Shown: positions 44,995 to 55,038, numbered from the stretch's first letter. The stretch is DNA of 64,000 nucleotides from Clostridium akagii DSM 12554 (GCF_000686725.1 NZ_KK366008.1:386074-450073), one strand, 5' to 3'. Notes: generated by a model not told the origin, from the sequence alone. Program-made: numbers and translations.

Positions 44995-46281
44995 TTAAAA
45001 TGGTAGTTTTACTGTAAATGCACTTCCTTTGTTAATTTCACTTTCAACATTTATTTCTCCATTATATTTGTTTACAATAAGATCATAGCAAACACTTAAC
45101 CCAAGTCCAGTTCCTTCTCCAACATCCTTAGTTGTGAAAAAAGGATTAAAAATATCCTTTACTATTTCAGGTTTTATACCTGGACCATTGTCAGTAATTT
45201 TACAATTAATATATCCACTTTCTTCATATATCCTAATTAAAATCTGTCCTCTTCCATCCCTATATCTAGATTTAATTCCCTGGATGGCATTAAGAATTAT
45301 ATTGAAAAATACTTGACTTAATTCTCCTCTACTACACAAATACTCTCTACTAGTTTCAATTTTTTTTTCGATATCCGTATATTTTTTATAATCATTTCCA
45401 AGTACTATAATTACCTCATCGATAATATCTTCAATGCTGTTGCAAGTAGCCTCTGAACTTAGATCTGTGCTTGAAAAAGTAAGTAAACTCTTTATTATTT
45501 TACTTACTTTATCAATACCATCTCTAGAATCTATTAACAGTTCTTCAATATCCTCATCGATAAATTCTAATTTTTCAAAATCATCTTTAAGACTTATGGG
45601 CTTAGTTATACTATGGGCAACTATTACTTCATTTGTATCAATTTTCTGTTCCACTATAAGCTCTTTATAACTTTTTACTACTGCTTTATATACCATTATG
45701 TATTTATTTAGGGATTCATAATTACTTGACAAATATCCTAATGGGTTATTAATTTCATGTGCTATCCCTGCGGCCAAAGATCCAATAGCTGATAATTTTT
45801 CCTTTTGAATAAGCTGATATTGTGTTTCTCTTAACTGTATAGTGGTTCTCTTAAGCCTATCATTCTGTTTTTCAAGCATTTTTAAAGCTTCGATTACAGT
45901 ATTTTGATTTGCCTTGATTCTAATAGCAGCTTTAACCCTTGAAATAAACTCTATCTCCTCAATAGGTTTAGTTATATAATCATTTGCTCCCAGTTCAAAA
46001 CTTTTTTGTAAATTAGTTTTATCATTTAATGAAGTGAACATAAGCACGATTAAATCCTTAAATTCCGGATGTGATCGTATTTCTTGTAAAACTTCCAGAC
46101 CTGTCATAACCGGCATAATTATATCTAATAGAACTATATCTATGGAACCTTCTTTAATTATTTCCATAGCCTCTACTGGTGAGTTACTTGTCTCTACATC
46201 ACAATTGATATTGTTTTTCTTTATAACATCTTTGGCATGTTGTAAATTTAATTTTGAATCATCAACTATAAGTATTTTCAT
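44995..46281 (-). CDS. Hybrid receiver-histidine kinase
   Basis: The 428-residue protein starts with a receiver domain (LIVDDSKLNLQHA; Asp in IVLLDIIMPVMTG; Lys in DYITKPIEE), followed by a coiled linker and a kinase core: H-box IAHEINNPLGYLSSN, N-box FFNIILNAIQGI, DNGPGIKPEI, FFTTKDVGEGTGLGL. The receiver-first order lets the kinase respond to another kinase. The ATG at 46281 has GAGAGGT. No membrane segment is present, so it is cytoplasmic. Confidence 0.9.
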   Translation of the reverse strand: MKILIVDDSKLNLQHAKDVIKKNNINCDVETSNSPVEAMEIIKEGSIDIVLLDIIMPVMTGLEVLQEIRSHPEFKDLIVLMFTSLNDKTNLQKSFELGANDYITKPIEEIEFISRVKAAIRIKANQNTVIEALKMLEKQNDRLKRTTIQLRETQYQLIQKEKLSAIGSLAAGIAHEINNPLGYLSSNYESLNKYIMVYKAVVKSYKELIVEQKIDTNEVIVAHSITKPISLKDDFEKLEFIDEDIEELLIDSRDGIDKVSKIIKSLLTFSSTDLSSEATCNSIEDIIDEVIIVLGNDYKKYTDIEKKIETSREYLCSRGELSQVFFNIILNAIQGIKSRYRDGRGQILIRIYEESGYINCKITDNGPGIKPEIVKDIFNPFFTTKDVGEGTGLGLSVCYDLIVNKYNGEINVESEINKGSAFTVKLPF

Positions 46282-46361
46282 GATATTACCTCTCATTATT
46301 CAAAATTATTGTGTACAGTATAGCTACAATAAGGGATGTATTCTTTTTCAACTTTTTAAAT

Positions 46362-48053
46362 TTAGCTGTTCTTAATAGGCAACTTTATAGTAAATGATGT
46401 ACCTTTCCCAACTTCACTATTCACTATAATTTCTCCATGATGCTTGTTTTTAATTATATCGTAAGAAATGCTCAGCCCCAGTCCCGTGCCCATCCCAACT
46501 GGCTTAGTTGTGAAAAATGGAGCAAATATTTTACTCAAATTTTCTTTAGCTATACCTATACCACTATCCTCAATAATGCAATATACATATTCTTCATCCG
46601 CTCTAGTTGTAATTTTTATTTCTCCAAGTTCAGACTGTCCTTTTGATTTTATTGCCTGAGTTGCATTAATAATTATATTTAAAATAACTTGATTTATATG
46701 GCCTGGTATAGCCTGAATAATAGGTATGTTCTGTAAATTCTCTGAAATTTCTGCCGAATATTTAATTTCATTTTTTGATATTATAAGTGTATCTTTTATT
46801 CCTGAATTTAAATCATATTGTTCAAAATCTTCTTGATTAGCTTTATGTGAAAAATTCCTAAGCCCTTTTACAATTGCACTTATTCTTTTAATTCCCTGAT
46901 TTGTATCATCATATAAATCTTCTAAATCTTCAAATATGAATGTCAAGTTTTCTGATTCATCTATATCATTTATATGATCAACCAATTTTTTATATATTTC
47001 CATATTAAAATTTTGGTATAAATCTTTGTATTGCTCAATAATTTTTTTTAATGAATTAACATATTTTTTTAATGTCTCAAAATTACTAGATACAAATCCA
47101 AGTGGATTATTTATTTCATGCGCAACACCTGATGCTAAATATCCAATGCTGGCCATTTTTTCATTTTGTATTAACTGACTTTGTGTATTTTTTAGCGTTT
47201 CCAATGTTTCTTTAAGTTCAATATTACTCTTAAGCAATCCATTTTCTGCTCTATTTCCTACATAGGAAAGGGCTAAAAGTTCACAGCATATTTGCAAAAA
47301 TGCAATCTCTTCTTTTTGCCACATTTCTCGTTTTTGTAAACTATCAAATTCCACAAAACCTTCAATATGTTTTCCAATTTCTATAGGTAGTACTAAAATG
47401 GACTCTGATTGTTCTATAGATGGTATATACTTATATTTTTCATTCTTAGTAATATCATTTATTTTTAATACCTGATCTATACCTTGAAAACAATTGCTAG
47501 AATAAGTATTTTTAAAAGAATATTTTTTACTAATTGTAGCTTCACTAAACCAATTCCTAACATTATCTATATATTTATTATCATCCTTATACATATATAT
47601 TCCTACTCTATCTACTCCCGAAAATTCACCTATTATTTCTAATACAGAATCAACATTGATGCTATAATCATTTTCACTTAAAAGTTGTCCTGAAATTTTC
47701 GCGAAAATTCCTTGGACTTCCGTTCTCTTAGATATATCTCTTACCTCAATTAAAAATGTATTGTCATTCTTCAGTTTTTTTAGACTAACCTCTACTGGAA
47801 ATAATCTGTCATCTTTTGTTTTATGAACTGTTTCGTAAATAGTATCTGAATATTGTATGTTTTTAATTTTTCCAGCTAATTCTTCTACAACGTCATCGGT
47901 CATTAAATCTGTGATTTTCATAGCGGTCAAATTTTCTACATCGTACCCATATTTGTCCACTGAAGCTTTATTTGCATACAAGATTATCATTTCATTGCTA
48001 ACTAAAAAAATCATTTCTTCAGTATCATCTAATAAAAATGTCTCTTTGCCCAT
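46362..48053 (-). CDS. Cytoplasmic PAS-GAF histidine kinase
   Basis: The 563-residue kinase has a PAS domain (about 1-115; FLLDDTEEMIFLVSNEM), a GAF-like domain (about 130-270; VDRVGIYMYKDDN), a coiled stretch and a kinase core with H-box VAHEINNPLGFVSSN, N-box ILNIIINATQAIKSK, DSGIGIAKENL and FFTTKPVGMGTGLGL. No membrane segment is present. It is the first gene of the two-component cluster; the ATG at 48053 has GGGGGTGA. The stimulus cannot be predicted beyond a small ligand or redox change sensed by PAS/GAF. Confidence 0.92.
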   Translation of the reverse strand: MGKETFLLDDTEEMIFLVSNEMIILYANKASVDKYGYDVENLTAMKITDLMTDDVVEELAGKIKNIQYSDTIYETVHKTKDDRLFPVEVSLKKLKNDNTFLIEVRDISKRTEVQGIFAKISGQLLSENDYSINVDSVLEIIGEFSGVDRVGIYMYKDDNKYIDNVRNWFSEATISKKYSFKNTYSSNCFQGIDQVLKINDITKNEKYKYIPSIEQSESILVLPIEIGKHIEGFVEFDSLQKREMWQKEEIAFLQICCELLALSYVGNRAENGLLKSNIELKETLETLKNTQSQLIQNEKMASIGYLASGVAHEINNPLGFVSSNFETLKKYVNSLKKIIEQYKDLYQNFNMEIYKKLVDHINDIDESENLTFIFEDLEDLYDDTNQGIKRISAIVKGLRNFSHKANQEDFEQYDLNSGIKDTLIISKNEIKYSAEISENLQNIPIIQAIPGHINQVILNIIINATQAIKSKGQSELGEIKITTRADEEYVYCIIEDSGIGIAKENLSKIFAPFFTTKPVGMGTGLGLSISYDIIKNKHHGEIIVNSEVGKGTSFTIKLPIKNS

Positions 48054-48288
48054 ATGTTCACCCCCACATAAAGAACCGGATAAAATATATCATATTTTTT
48101 ATCCATAACTTCAAAAAAACTCTAATTTAATCGTATACAATATTCCACATAAATTGTCACATGTACATATAGTTATTGTATCATTAACATATATTCTAAT
48201 CAATATATCATATAATGTCGAATCATGGAAGTAGATTTGAATATGTGCTATAATCTAGGATATAATTTAAGATTTGAGGAGTGTTATT

Positions 48289-48675
48289 ATGAAATTTAAT
48301 AAAATACATCATATTGCAATAATTTGTTCAGATTACAACATATCAAAAATATTTTACACAGAAATTCTAGGTTTTTCCATAATAAATGAAGTTTATAGAA
48401 CTGAAAGAGATTCATATAAGTTGGATCTTAGAGTTGGTGATAATGATAGATTAGAACTTTTTTCCTTCCCTAATTCGCCTACAAGACCAAGTTATCCAGA
48501 ATCCTGCGGACTTAGGCATATTGCTTTTCAAGTTGATGATATTGAAACTTGTGCTACCTATTTAAAAGAACATAACATAAAGGTTGAGCCTATAAGGATT
48601 GATGAATTCACAGATAAAAAGTTTACTTTTTTTAGTGACCCGGATGATTTGCCCATAGAAATATATGAAAGCTAA
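48289..48675 (+). CDS. VOC family (glyoxalase-like) protein
   Basis: The 128-residue protein has the two beta-alpha-beta-beta-beta units of the vicinal oxygen chelate fold (HHIAIICSDYNISKIFYTEILGF; LRHIAFQVDDIE; FFSDPDDLPIEIYE). Metal ligand candidates are His6/His7 region, Glu in RLELF, His in LRHIAF and the C-terminal Glu. It resembles the YaeR-type glyoxalases. The ATG at 48289 has GAGGAG; TTGAAT-18-TATAAT lies upstream. Substrate unknown. Confidence 0.8.
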   Translation: MKFNKIHHIAIICSDYNISKIFYTEILGFSIINEVYRTERDSYKLDLRVGDNDRLELFSFPNSPTRPSYPESCGLRHIAFQVDDIETCATYLKEHNIKVEPIRIDEFTDKKFTFFSDPDDLPIEIYES

Positions 48676-48681
48676 CAAAAT

Positions 48682-48723
48682 AACAAGGGACAAGTTATTA
48701 ATAATTTTAACTTGTCTCTTGTT
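48682..48723. terminator. Bidirectional terminator between the VOC gene and folE2
   Basis: AACAAGGGACAAGTTA pairs with TAACTTGTCTCTTGTT (one mismatch) across a short A/T loop, between two convergent genes. Confidence 0.85.
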
Positions 48724-48730
48724 ACTTTGA

Positions 48731-49534
48731 TTATGCCTTAGGTATTTTTGTTACTTCAATTGTGGCAAAAGCGTCGTGGGGATGAATTGATTCTTGATTA
48801 TGAGAGCTTACTTTAAACCATATAATTTTATGATTCTCATTCAGTTCTTTAGCTGTAAGTCTTACTATATCCTCAACGAATCTAGGATTTTCATATGCCT
48901 TCTCAGTAACATATTTTTCATCAACTCTTTTAAGTATTGGATACAGTTCACAACTAGCCGATGCTTCAACTATAGAAATTATATCCTCAATAAAAACTTC
49001 CTCATTATATCTAATTTCTACAATAACATAACCTCTTTGATTATGAGCTGAATATTCACTTATGGCTTTTGAACAAGGACAAAGAGTTGTTACTGGTACC
49101 TCTACATAAAGTATTAAATCAAATTCATCTGTTATTTTATTAAATTTAGATTTTATTTTGCATTTATATGGCATTAATCCTTGAAATTTAGATACTGGAG
49201 CGGTCTTTGTTAAAAAATATTTAAAATCTATATCTAAATATGAATCTTTTGACTGAAGTCTTTCACATATTTCATCTAACACAAATTTTATATCATCTTT
49301 GTAATTTTTTATATAAAATTTATCATTATACAATTGTGATAATATTATAGGTAGCCTACTCATATTTATGCCCTTTAAATTTTTTTCAAGACTAACTGCC
49401 ATAGAAAAGTTTCCTATGGTTGAAATTATTTCACCATCTTTTTTCCCTATTCTAAGCGGATATTCTATATTTTCAACCCCCACTTTATTTATATTAAACT
49501 CAAAATTTCCTTTTTGGTTTTGTATATCTTCCAT
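48731..49534 (-). CDS. folE2: GTP cyclohydrolase FolE2 (type IB)
   Basis: The 267-residue protein matches FolE2, which converts GTP to dihydroneopterin triphosphate. It shows VGVENIEYPL near the start, KFQGLMP, the CPCSKAISEYSAHNQRG active-site segment (Cys near residue 150) and HPHDAFATIE near the end. FolE2 is the zinc-sparing alternative to FolE and feeds folate and queuosine synthesis. The ATG at 49534 is chosen from its distance to AAGGTG. It lies 20 nt behind queC, suggesting shared use in preQ0 synthesis. Confidence 0.94.
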   Translation of the reverse strand: MEDIQNQKGNFEFNINKVGVENIEYPLRIGKKDGEIISTIGNFSMAVSLEKNLKGINMSRLPIILSQLYNDKFYIKNYKDDIKFVLDEICERLQSKDSYLDIDFKYFLTKTAPVSKFQGLMPYKCKIKSKFNKITDEFDLILYVEVPVTTLCPCSKAISEYSAHNQRGYVIVEIRYNEEVFIEDIISIVEASASCELYPILKRVDEKYVTEKAYENPRFVEDIVRLTAKELNENHKIIWFKVSSHNQESIHPHDAFATIEVTKIPKA

Positions 49535-49554
49535 TTTCCTCACACCTTCAACTG

Positions 49555-50235
49555 CTATTTTGGAGTCATATATTCAACTGGGTCTTTATATCCAGCTTCT
49601 TCAAAAGCTTTTAATCTTAGTAAACAACTGTCACACTCTCCACACGCTTTTTCATATCCATTGTAACATGTCCAAGTTGATCCATAATCTACTCCAAGCT
49701 TAATTCCTAGTCTTATTTCTTCTGCCTTTGTCTTATTCATAAATGGTGCATGTATCTTTATTTTTTTATTATCTTTTACTGCACAAACAGTACCTTGGTT
49801 GATAGCATTTTCCATGGCATCTATAAATTCTTTTCTGCAATCAACATATCCTGAATAATCTACTTGGCTTACACCTATAAATATATCCTGAGATCCAATT
49901 GCCTCAGCGAAAGACGCAGCATAGGATAAAAATATCATATTTCTAGCAGGTACATAGGTTACAGGAATATCTTTCCTTTCTGCATCACCGTTAGGAACAT
50001 CAATATGTGAATCTGTAAGTGCTGACCCACCCCAAGCATTCATATTAGTATTTACAATAATATGTTCTTTAATCTTTGCTCCATTTGCAATTTTTTTTGC
50101 AAAATCCAGCTCTTTTTTATGTCTTTGACCATAATTAAACGATATTGCATAAACTTCATAACCTTCAGATTTAGCTAAATATAATGCCGTACTTGAATCC
50201 AATCCTCCAGATAATAATACAACTGCCTTCTTCAT
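49555..50235 (-). CDS. queC: 7-cyano-7-deazaguanine synthase QueC
   Basis: QueC turns carboxy-deazaguanine into preQ0 with ammonia and ATP. The 226-residue protein has the PP-loop [35 protein letters not shown], and the zinc cluster [18 protein letters not shown] near the C-terminus. The start at 50235 has GAAGTGA upstream. It is in one operon with folE2, driven by TTGAAG-17-TATAAT at 50274-50302. The queD and queE genes are not in the window. Confidence 0.95.
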   Translation of the reverse strand: MKKAVVLLSGGLDSSTALYLAKSEGYEVYAISFNYGQRHKKELDFAKKIANGAKIKEHIIVNTNMNAWGGSALTDSHIDVPNGDAERKDIPVTYVPARNMIFLSYAASFAEAIGSQDIFIGVSQVDYSGYVDCRKEFIDAMENAINQGTVCAVKDNKKIKIHAPFMNKTKAEEIRLGIKLGVDYGSTWTCYNGYEKACGECDSCLLRLKAFEEAGYKDPVEYMTPK

Positions 50236-50273
50236 CTTTATCACTTCTTTCATAACGAATAAAATTTCACTTT

Positions 50274-50302
50274 ATTATATATGATAATTAGTATAACTTC
50301 AA
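50274..50302 (-). promoter_or_regulatory. Promoter of the queC-folE2 operon
   Basis: On the minus strand TTGAAG (50302-50297) and TATAAT (50279-50274) are 17 nt apart. Confidence 0.65.
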
Positions 50303-50390
50303 CTAATACAACTTGAGAATATTACCTGTATATAAAATTAATTTCTCTATATGGTATAATATAATCAAAATTTGTTTTAGGAGGATTATT

Positions 50391-51260
50391 ATGTTTGATG
50401 TAAAAAACTATGAAGATAAGTATAAAATATATGAACTGATTGACAGTGAAAAAAAATCCTACATAAAAATATGTCCAGAAAGAGGAGGAATAATAATAGG
50501 TTTTGGAGTTAATGAAACCGAGACTCTTTACCTTGACAAAAAAACTTTTTATGATTCTTCTTCAAATATACGAGGTGGAATACCTGTTTTATTTCCACTA
50601 TGTGGCCAATTACCTAATGGTAAATATGAACTTAATGGAACTCAGTATTCAATGAAAAACCATGGTCTTGCTAGAATAAATAAGTGGGAAGTAATTGATA
50701 CTTCAGTAAAGGATAATGCATCTATTACAATAAAATTCCAAAGTGATGAGCTTACTAAAAAATCATTTCCCTTTGATTTTCAGGTCATATTCAAGTACAC
50801 ATTAAAAGGTAATGAGCTTACTATATCTCAACAATTCGAAAATAAATCAAATATTGATATGCCTATGTCAATAGGATATCATCCCTACTTTAAAGCTGAA
50901 AGCAAAGATGATATCTTTTATGATACAAATGCCACAGAATTTTTAGATAATAATGATATGAAAATAAAACCTGTTTCAAAAGAAAATATAAACATATCAA
51001 AAAGTGTTGAATCCAAAATATTATTAAATCATACTGGAAAATCATTCACTTTTAAATTAAATGATTTGAATAGAACTTTCACATTTACATATGACAAACT
51101 TTTCAAGTATATAGTTCTATGGTCGGTAATTGATTCTGATTTTGTATGTGTGGAACCTTGGTCTGCGAAAAACAGTTCACTTTCCACAAAACAAGATCTG
51201 ATTTATGTTAAACCAAATGATAAATTAGATTTTAGTATTTCCTTAAAAATCGAATTATAA
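50391..51260 (+). CDS. Aldose 1-epimerase family protein
   Basis: The 289-residue protein has the galactose-mutarotase fold: GGIIIGFGVN, GGIPVLFPLCGQLPNGKYELNG, MKNHGLARINKWEV (catalytic His), SIGYHPYFKA and an acid WSVIDSDFVCVEPWSA. Members interconvert alpha and beta anomers of sugars or sugar-6-phosphates (YeaD-like). The ATG at 50391 follows AGGAGGATT. Substrate not determined. Confidence 0.87.
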   Translation: MFDVKNYEDKYKIYELIDSEKKSYIKICPERGGIIIGFGVNETETLYLDKKTFYDSSSNIRGGIPVLFPLCGQLPNGKYELNGTQYSMKNHGLARINKWEVIDTSVKDNASITIKFQSDELTKKSFPFDFQVIFKYTLKGNELTISQQFENKSNIDMPMSIGYHPYFKAESKDDIFYDTNATEFLDNNDMKIKPVSKENINISKSVESKILLNHTGKSFTFKLNDLNRTFTFTYDKLFKYIVLWSVIDSDFVCVEPWSAKNSSLSTKQDLIYVKPNDKLDFSISLKIEL

Positions 51261-51308
51261 AATAAAGGTTGTATAAATGATTAGAACATCATCTATACAA
51301 CCTTTATT
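51261..51308. terminator. Bidirectional terminator at the end of the epimerase gene
   Basis: AATAAAGGTTGTATA pairs perfectly with TATACAACCTTTATT. It overlaps the end of the convergent thioesterase gene at 51293. Confidence 0.8.
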
Positions 51309-51706
51309 TTTTCCCAAAGTTCTGGATATTTTCGTTTTAAATTTATTATCCTAAATTCCTTACTACTTACAAATGCTTGAACTGTGCTTCCTTTAGCTAA
51401 TATCTTCCCATCTATTGCTCTAAACACTTCATATTGAAAAATCACTTTTACCCCAGTTATTTCTTCAATATTTGTTTTAATTATAACTTCATCACCGTAC
51501 TTAGCACCTTGTATATATTTACAGTGAGTTTCAATTATAGGCATCATTATTCCCATATCTTCCATGTCTTTATATGTAATATTGAGCTTTGCTATAAATT
51601 CATCTCTAGCAACTTCAAACCACACATAATATTTTGAATGGTGTACGATTCCCATTTTATCAGTTTCAACATATCTAACTTTAAGCCTTGTTTCATTAAT
51701 AAACAT
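51293..51706 (-). CDS. Acyl-CoA thioesterase, 4-hydroxybenzoyl-CoA type (YbgC/FadM-like)
   Basis: The 137-residue hotdog-fold protein has the YVETDKMGIVHHSKYYVWFE motif, with the catalytic Asp in ETDKMG, near the N-terminus and a hydrophobic core typical of small acyl-CoA thioesterases. The ATG at 51706 follows GGAGGG. Such enzymes cleave acyl-CoA or acyl-ACP; the substrate is unknown. Confidence 0.87.
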   Translation of the reverse strand: MFINETRLKVRYVETDKMGIVHHSKYYVWFEVARDEFIAKLNITYKDMEDMGIMMPIIETHCKYIQGAKYGDEVIIKTNIEEITGVKVIFQYEVFRAIDGKILAKGSTVQAFVSSKEFRIINLKRKYPELWEKIKVV

Positions 51707-51951
51707 GTTATCCCTCCTAATTCTTATGTTTATATATTATACCATATTAACATTGCTATATTTTAAATTCGGATATCTTTACAACAAATATCTATAAAAT
51801 TTTGTATATTACATTGTTGAATATATATACATAATGCTTTATTATGTAATAATACAGTAAGATAAAAATATACTAATATGCTTATTAGGTATTTTCAAAA
51901 ACATGTTAGTAAATGGAATAACTATATTAAACAGTAAAGGGGATATTAATT

Positions 51952-53370
51952 ATGCAAAAAACAAAAATGGTTTTTACAATTGGTCCTGCTAGTGATAGCG
52001 AAGAAATATTGACAAAACTCATGAACATAGGAATGAATGTCACTAGACTTAACTTTTCACATGGTACACATGAGGATCACAAAATAAAAATTGATCTTAT
52101 AAAGGATCTTAGAAAAAAGCTTAATAAATCAGTTGCCATAATGCTTGATATTAAAGGTCCTAAAATTAGAACTCATGATTTTAATGGTGATAAAGTTTTA
52201 ATTGACAAGGGACAAAAGTTCACCTTTAGTTGTGGCAAAGAAATACTTGGTAATAAAAACGGATGTTCTGTTACTTATGAAGCACTTTATCATGATTTAA
52301 AAGAAAATGGTACAATTCTAGTTGATGATGGTCTGCTTGAATTCAAAATAAGTTCAATTGAAGGTACTGAAATAAACTGCATAGCCTTAAATTCTGGTTA
52401 TATAGGAAATCATAAAGGAATAAATGTTCCTAACGTATCTATCGGGCTTCCCGCCGTAACTGAAAAGGACAAATCTGATTTAATCTTTGGATGTGAGCAA
52501 GGTGTTGATATTGTTGCAGCTTCTTTCATAAGAAAAGCCGATGATGTATTAGATGTTAGAAATATCCTCAATGCAAATGGTGGCCAGCATATTCAAATAA
52601 TATCAAAAATCGAAACTCAAGAAGGTGTAGATAACATAGATGCTATACTTGCAGTTTCTGATGGTATTATGGTTGCTAGAGGTGATATGGGTGTAGAAAT
52701 CCCAATTCAAAAAGTTCCTATAGTTCAAAAAATGATAATACATAAATGTAACAGAGTTGGTAAACCAGTTATTACTGCAACTCAGATGTTAGATTCTATG
52801 ATTAGAAATCCAAGACCAACTAGAGCGGAAGCTTCTGACGTAGCAAATGCAATTTTTGATGGTACTGATGCAATTATGCTTAGTGGTGAGAGTGCTAATG
52901 GAGACTATCCACTAGAAGCTGCTTTAACAATGTCCAATATTGCCATTGAAGCCGAATCAAATATTGACTATAGGGCCAGTTTAAATGAAAGAAAAGATAA
53001 AGCTGTAAATAACATATCAAATGCTATAAGTCTTGCTACATGTACCACTGCGGATGAATTAAAGGTATCTGCAATAATTACAGCAACTCAAAGTGGTCTT
53101 ACTGCTAGAATGGTATCAAAATATAGACCAAGTTGCCCAATTATTGCTGTAACACCTAGCAGACAAGTTGCAAGAAGTTTATCCATTAATTTTGGATTGC
53201 AAACTATAATTTCAAAAAAATTAACTTCTACTGATGAATTAATGGCCGATGCAGTAGAAAAGTGTTTAACTGCTGGATACATAAAAAAGGGTGAGGTTGT
53301 TATAATTGCAGCCGGCATACCTGTTGGCCAGTCTGGTACAACAAATATGATGAAAATACAAGAAGTTTAA
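51952..53370 (+). CDS. pyk: Pyruvate kinase
   Basis: The 472-residue enzyme converts PEP and ADP to pyruvate and ATP. Motifs: FTIGPASDSEEIL, NVTRLNFSHGTHEDH, MLDIKGPKIRT, SKIETQEGVDNID, MVARGDMGVEIP and the ISATQMLDSM-type VITATQMLDSM. It lacks the C-terminal PEP-utilising extension found in some Gram-positive enzymes. The ATG at 51952 has AAGGGGA. It is a single-gene unit ended by the hairpin at 53450-53489. Confidence 0.97.
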   Translation: MQKTKMVFTIGPASDSEEILTKLMNIGMNVTRLNFSHGTHEDHKIKIDLIKDLRKKLNKSVAIMLDIKGPKIRTHDFNGDKVLIDKGQKFTFSCGKEILGNKNGCSVTYEALYHDLKENGTILVDDGLLEFKISSIEGTEINCIALNSGYIGNHKGINVPNVSIGLPAVTEKDKSDLIFGCEQGVDIVAASFIRKADDVLDVRNILNANGGQHIQIISKIETQEGVDNIDAILAVSDGIMVARGDMGVEIPIQKVPIVQKMIIHKCNRVGKPVITATQMLDSMIRNPRPTRAEASDVANAIFDGTDAIMLSGESANGDYPLEAALTMSNIAIEAESNIDYRASLNERKDKAVNNISNAISLATCTTADELKVSAIITATQSGLTARMVSKYRPSCPIIAVTPSRQVARSLSINFGLQTIISKKLTSTDELMADAVEKCLTAGYIKKGEVVIIAAGIPVGQSGTTNMMKIQEV

Positions 53371-53449
53371 TCAAGTTACATTAAAAAACTAAAACCATAT
53401 AAAATCTACGTGCTATGTTAAAATACTTACATGATTTTTCAAATATAAA

Positions 53450-53489
53450 GGGAGTAGCTAGGATATATTTGCAAATCCTGGTTACTCCC
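53450..53489. terminator. Terminator between pyk and the DedA-PAP2 gene
   Basis: GGGAGTAGCTAGGAT pairs with ATCCTGGTTACTCCC with two mismatches and a 10-nt loop. It can serve both converging genes. Confidence 0.7.
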
Positions 53490-53495
53490 TCTCAT

Positions 53496-54791
53496 TTAGC
53501 TAAGGCTTGGTTTTTGATTAAGTTCTTTTATAATTTTAAATATTTGATTTATACTTATGTTAATCATTACCCAAGTTAAACCAAAAACATAACCTGCTAA
53601 AACACTACTGGCAGTTGCTTCTCTTAAAAGTATAGCTGCTGTTCCTGCTAAAATACACACTGCAATTGAAGTTATCATAACTAATGTCTTTATCCAATAC
53701 TTTTTTTGATACTCCATAATTATAAAGGCAATAAACCCATAAAACATTATAGAAATAAATGCTACATCACAGGGAAAATTATTAATTATACTGTTTTTTC
53801 CTATGCCCACCATTAATAATATAGTTTTAAGCAAAATAAATACAACTTCACCACCCAAAACATTTGCTATAATTCCAATTATATCTGACTTCTTATTTTT
53901 ACTCTTAAATATAATAAATGCCACTAAACACAAAGTCAAACATAAAACTACAACATTGTTTTCTATAATCAAGAATACATTCATGAATTTTGGTGTACTA
54001 AAATTAAAAATACTTCTTATTACGTAGGATGTAGTAATATTAAATTTAATAAATTCATTGTCCATAATCTTATCTATAACAATTAAAATTACAACAACCA
54101 TGACCAAAAGTACAAATTGTGTAAGTATAAATGCAAACTTAATTTTTCCCAGTGAGTTATATGTGATAATTATTTTACTTATAAATTTGTAAGTATAATC
54201 TTTTATCCGAGTTTTATAGTATTTTAATATAATAATAGTAGCCACAATAAGAGCCAATATTATACAAATTATTACTGCAAACTGTCCAGCGTATCCATGC
54301 AATTTATCCCATTTTCCACCTAATACTTTTCCCAGGGATATAAATGTAAATGACCATATAAATGCGCCTAAATAAGAGTGAATTATAAATTTTTTTATGG
54401 ATACATTTGTGATTCCTGCGGTATAACCAGTTATATGCCTTACTCCTGGAATAAAAAAGGTAACCACTAAAAGTTTATTCCCATATGAATCAAACCACTT
54501 TGACACTTTCTCAAGTTTTTCTGGACCAAGATGAACGTATTTCCCGTATTTTTTGAAAAACCCTATTCCTAAAGTTTTACCAATAAAATATGAAATAGTT
54601 ACCCCTATACTTATTCCTAAAAATGCCACAAATAAACTTATCCCATAGTTTAACTTACCTTTATATACTAAATAGCCACAATAACTCATTAACGTTTCCC
54701 CAGGAAGTGGAAATGCCAAAAGTTCCAGTGTTAATGCACCTAGTAATACCCAATATCCATAATTACTAAAAAGTGTTTGGATTAATGACAA
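53496..54791 (-). CDS. DedA family protein fused to a PAP2-like membrane domain lacking catalytic residues
   Basis: The protein (about 431 residues) has an N-terminal DedA/SNARE-associated domain (to about residue 200; LLAFPLPGETLMSYCGYL, FIPGVRHITGYTAGI) with re-entrant helices, as in flippase-like DedA proteins. The C-terminal half has six helices spaced like a PAP2 lipid phosphatase, but the KxxxxxxRP, PSGH and SRxxxxxHxxxD motifs read KTILLMVGIGKN, FPCD and LREATASS, so all catalytic residues are gone. The start is TTG at 54791 (GGGGGTG at 6 nt) or ATG at 54806. Probably a lipid-handling membrane protein without phosphatase activity. Confidence 0.78.
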   Translation of the reverse strand: MSLIQTLFSNYGYWVLLGALTLELLAFPLPGETLMSYCGYLVYKGKLNYGISLFVAFLGISIGVTISYFIGKTLGIGFFKKYGKYVHLGPEKLEKVSKWFDSYGNKLLVVTFFIPGVRHITGYTAGITNVSIKKFIIHSYLGAFIWSFTFISLGKVLGGKWDKLHGYAGQFAVIICIILALIVATIIILKYYKTRIKDYTYKFISKIIITYNSLGKIKFAFILTQFVLLVMVVVILIVIDKIMDNEFIKFNITTSYVIRSIFNFSTPKFMNVFLIIENNVVVLCLTLCLVAFIIFKSKNKKSDIIGIIANVLGGEVVFILLKTILLMVGIGKNSIINNFPCDVAFISIMFYGFIAFIIMEYQKKYWIKTLVMITSIAVCILAGTAAILLREATASSVLAGYVFGLTWVMINISINQIFKIIKELNQKPSLS

Positions 54792-55038
54792 TTTTAACAC
54801 CCCCATGCCTAAAACTTAAATCTACTTAATATATTAACATAAAATCAATTATAGCAGGAATCTAATTGCTGAAACATTTATGTTTTTTGTATTATTACAA
54901 TAGCAGCTATTTATCTATCTTTAAATTTTTAAGTTTATTGCATATTACCTAAGTTTTACTACTAATATTAATATTTGACTATTGAACCCTTTTGCTATAT
55001 TTTATAACTATAGAGTTTAAATAATGGAGGGCTAAATA

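Noticed and set aside
50236-50390. preQ1 riboswitch before queC
   Set aside because: No H-type pseudoknot sequence pattern was found; the promoter is too close to the start for a full aptamer and switch.
53371-53449. Small RNA or short gene after pyk
   Set aside because: No ribosome site with a start codon, and the only structure is the terminator that follows.
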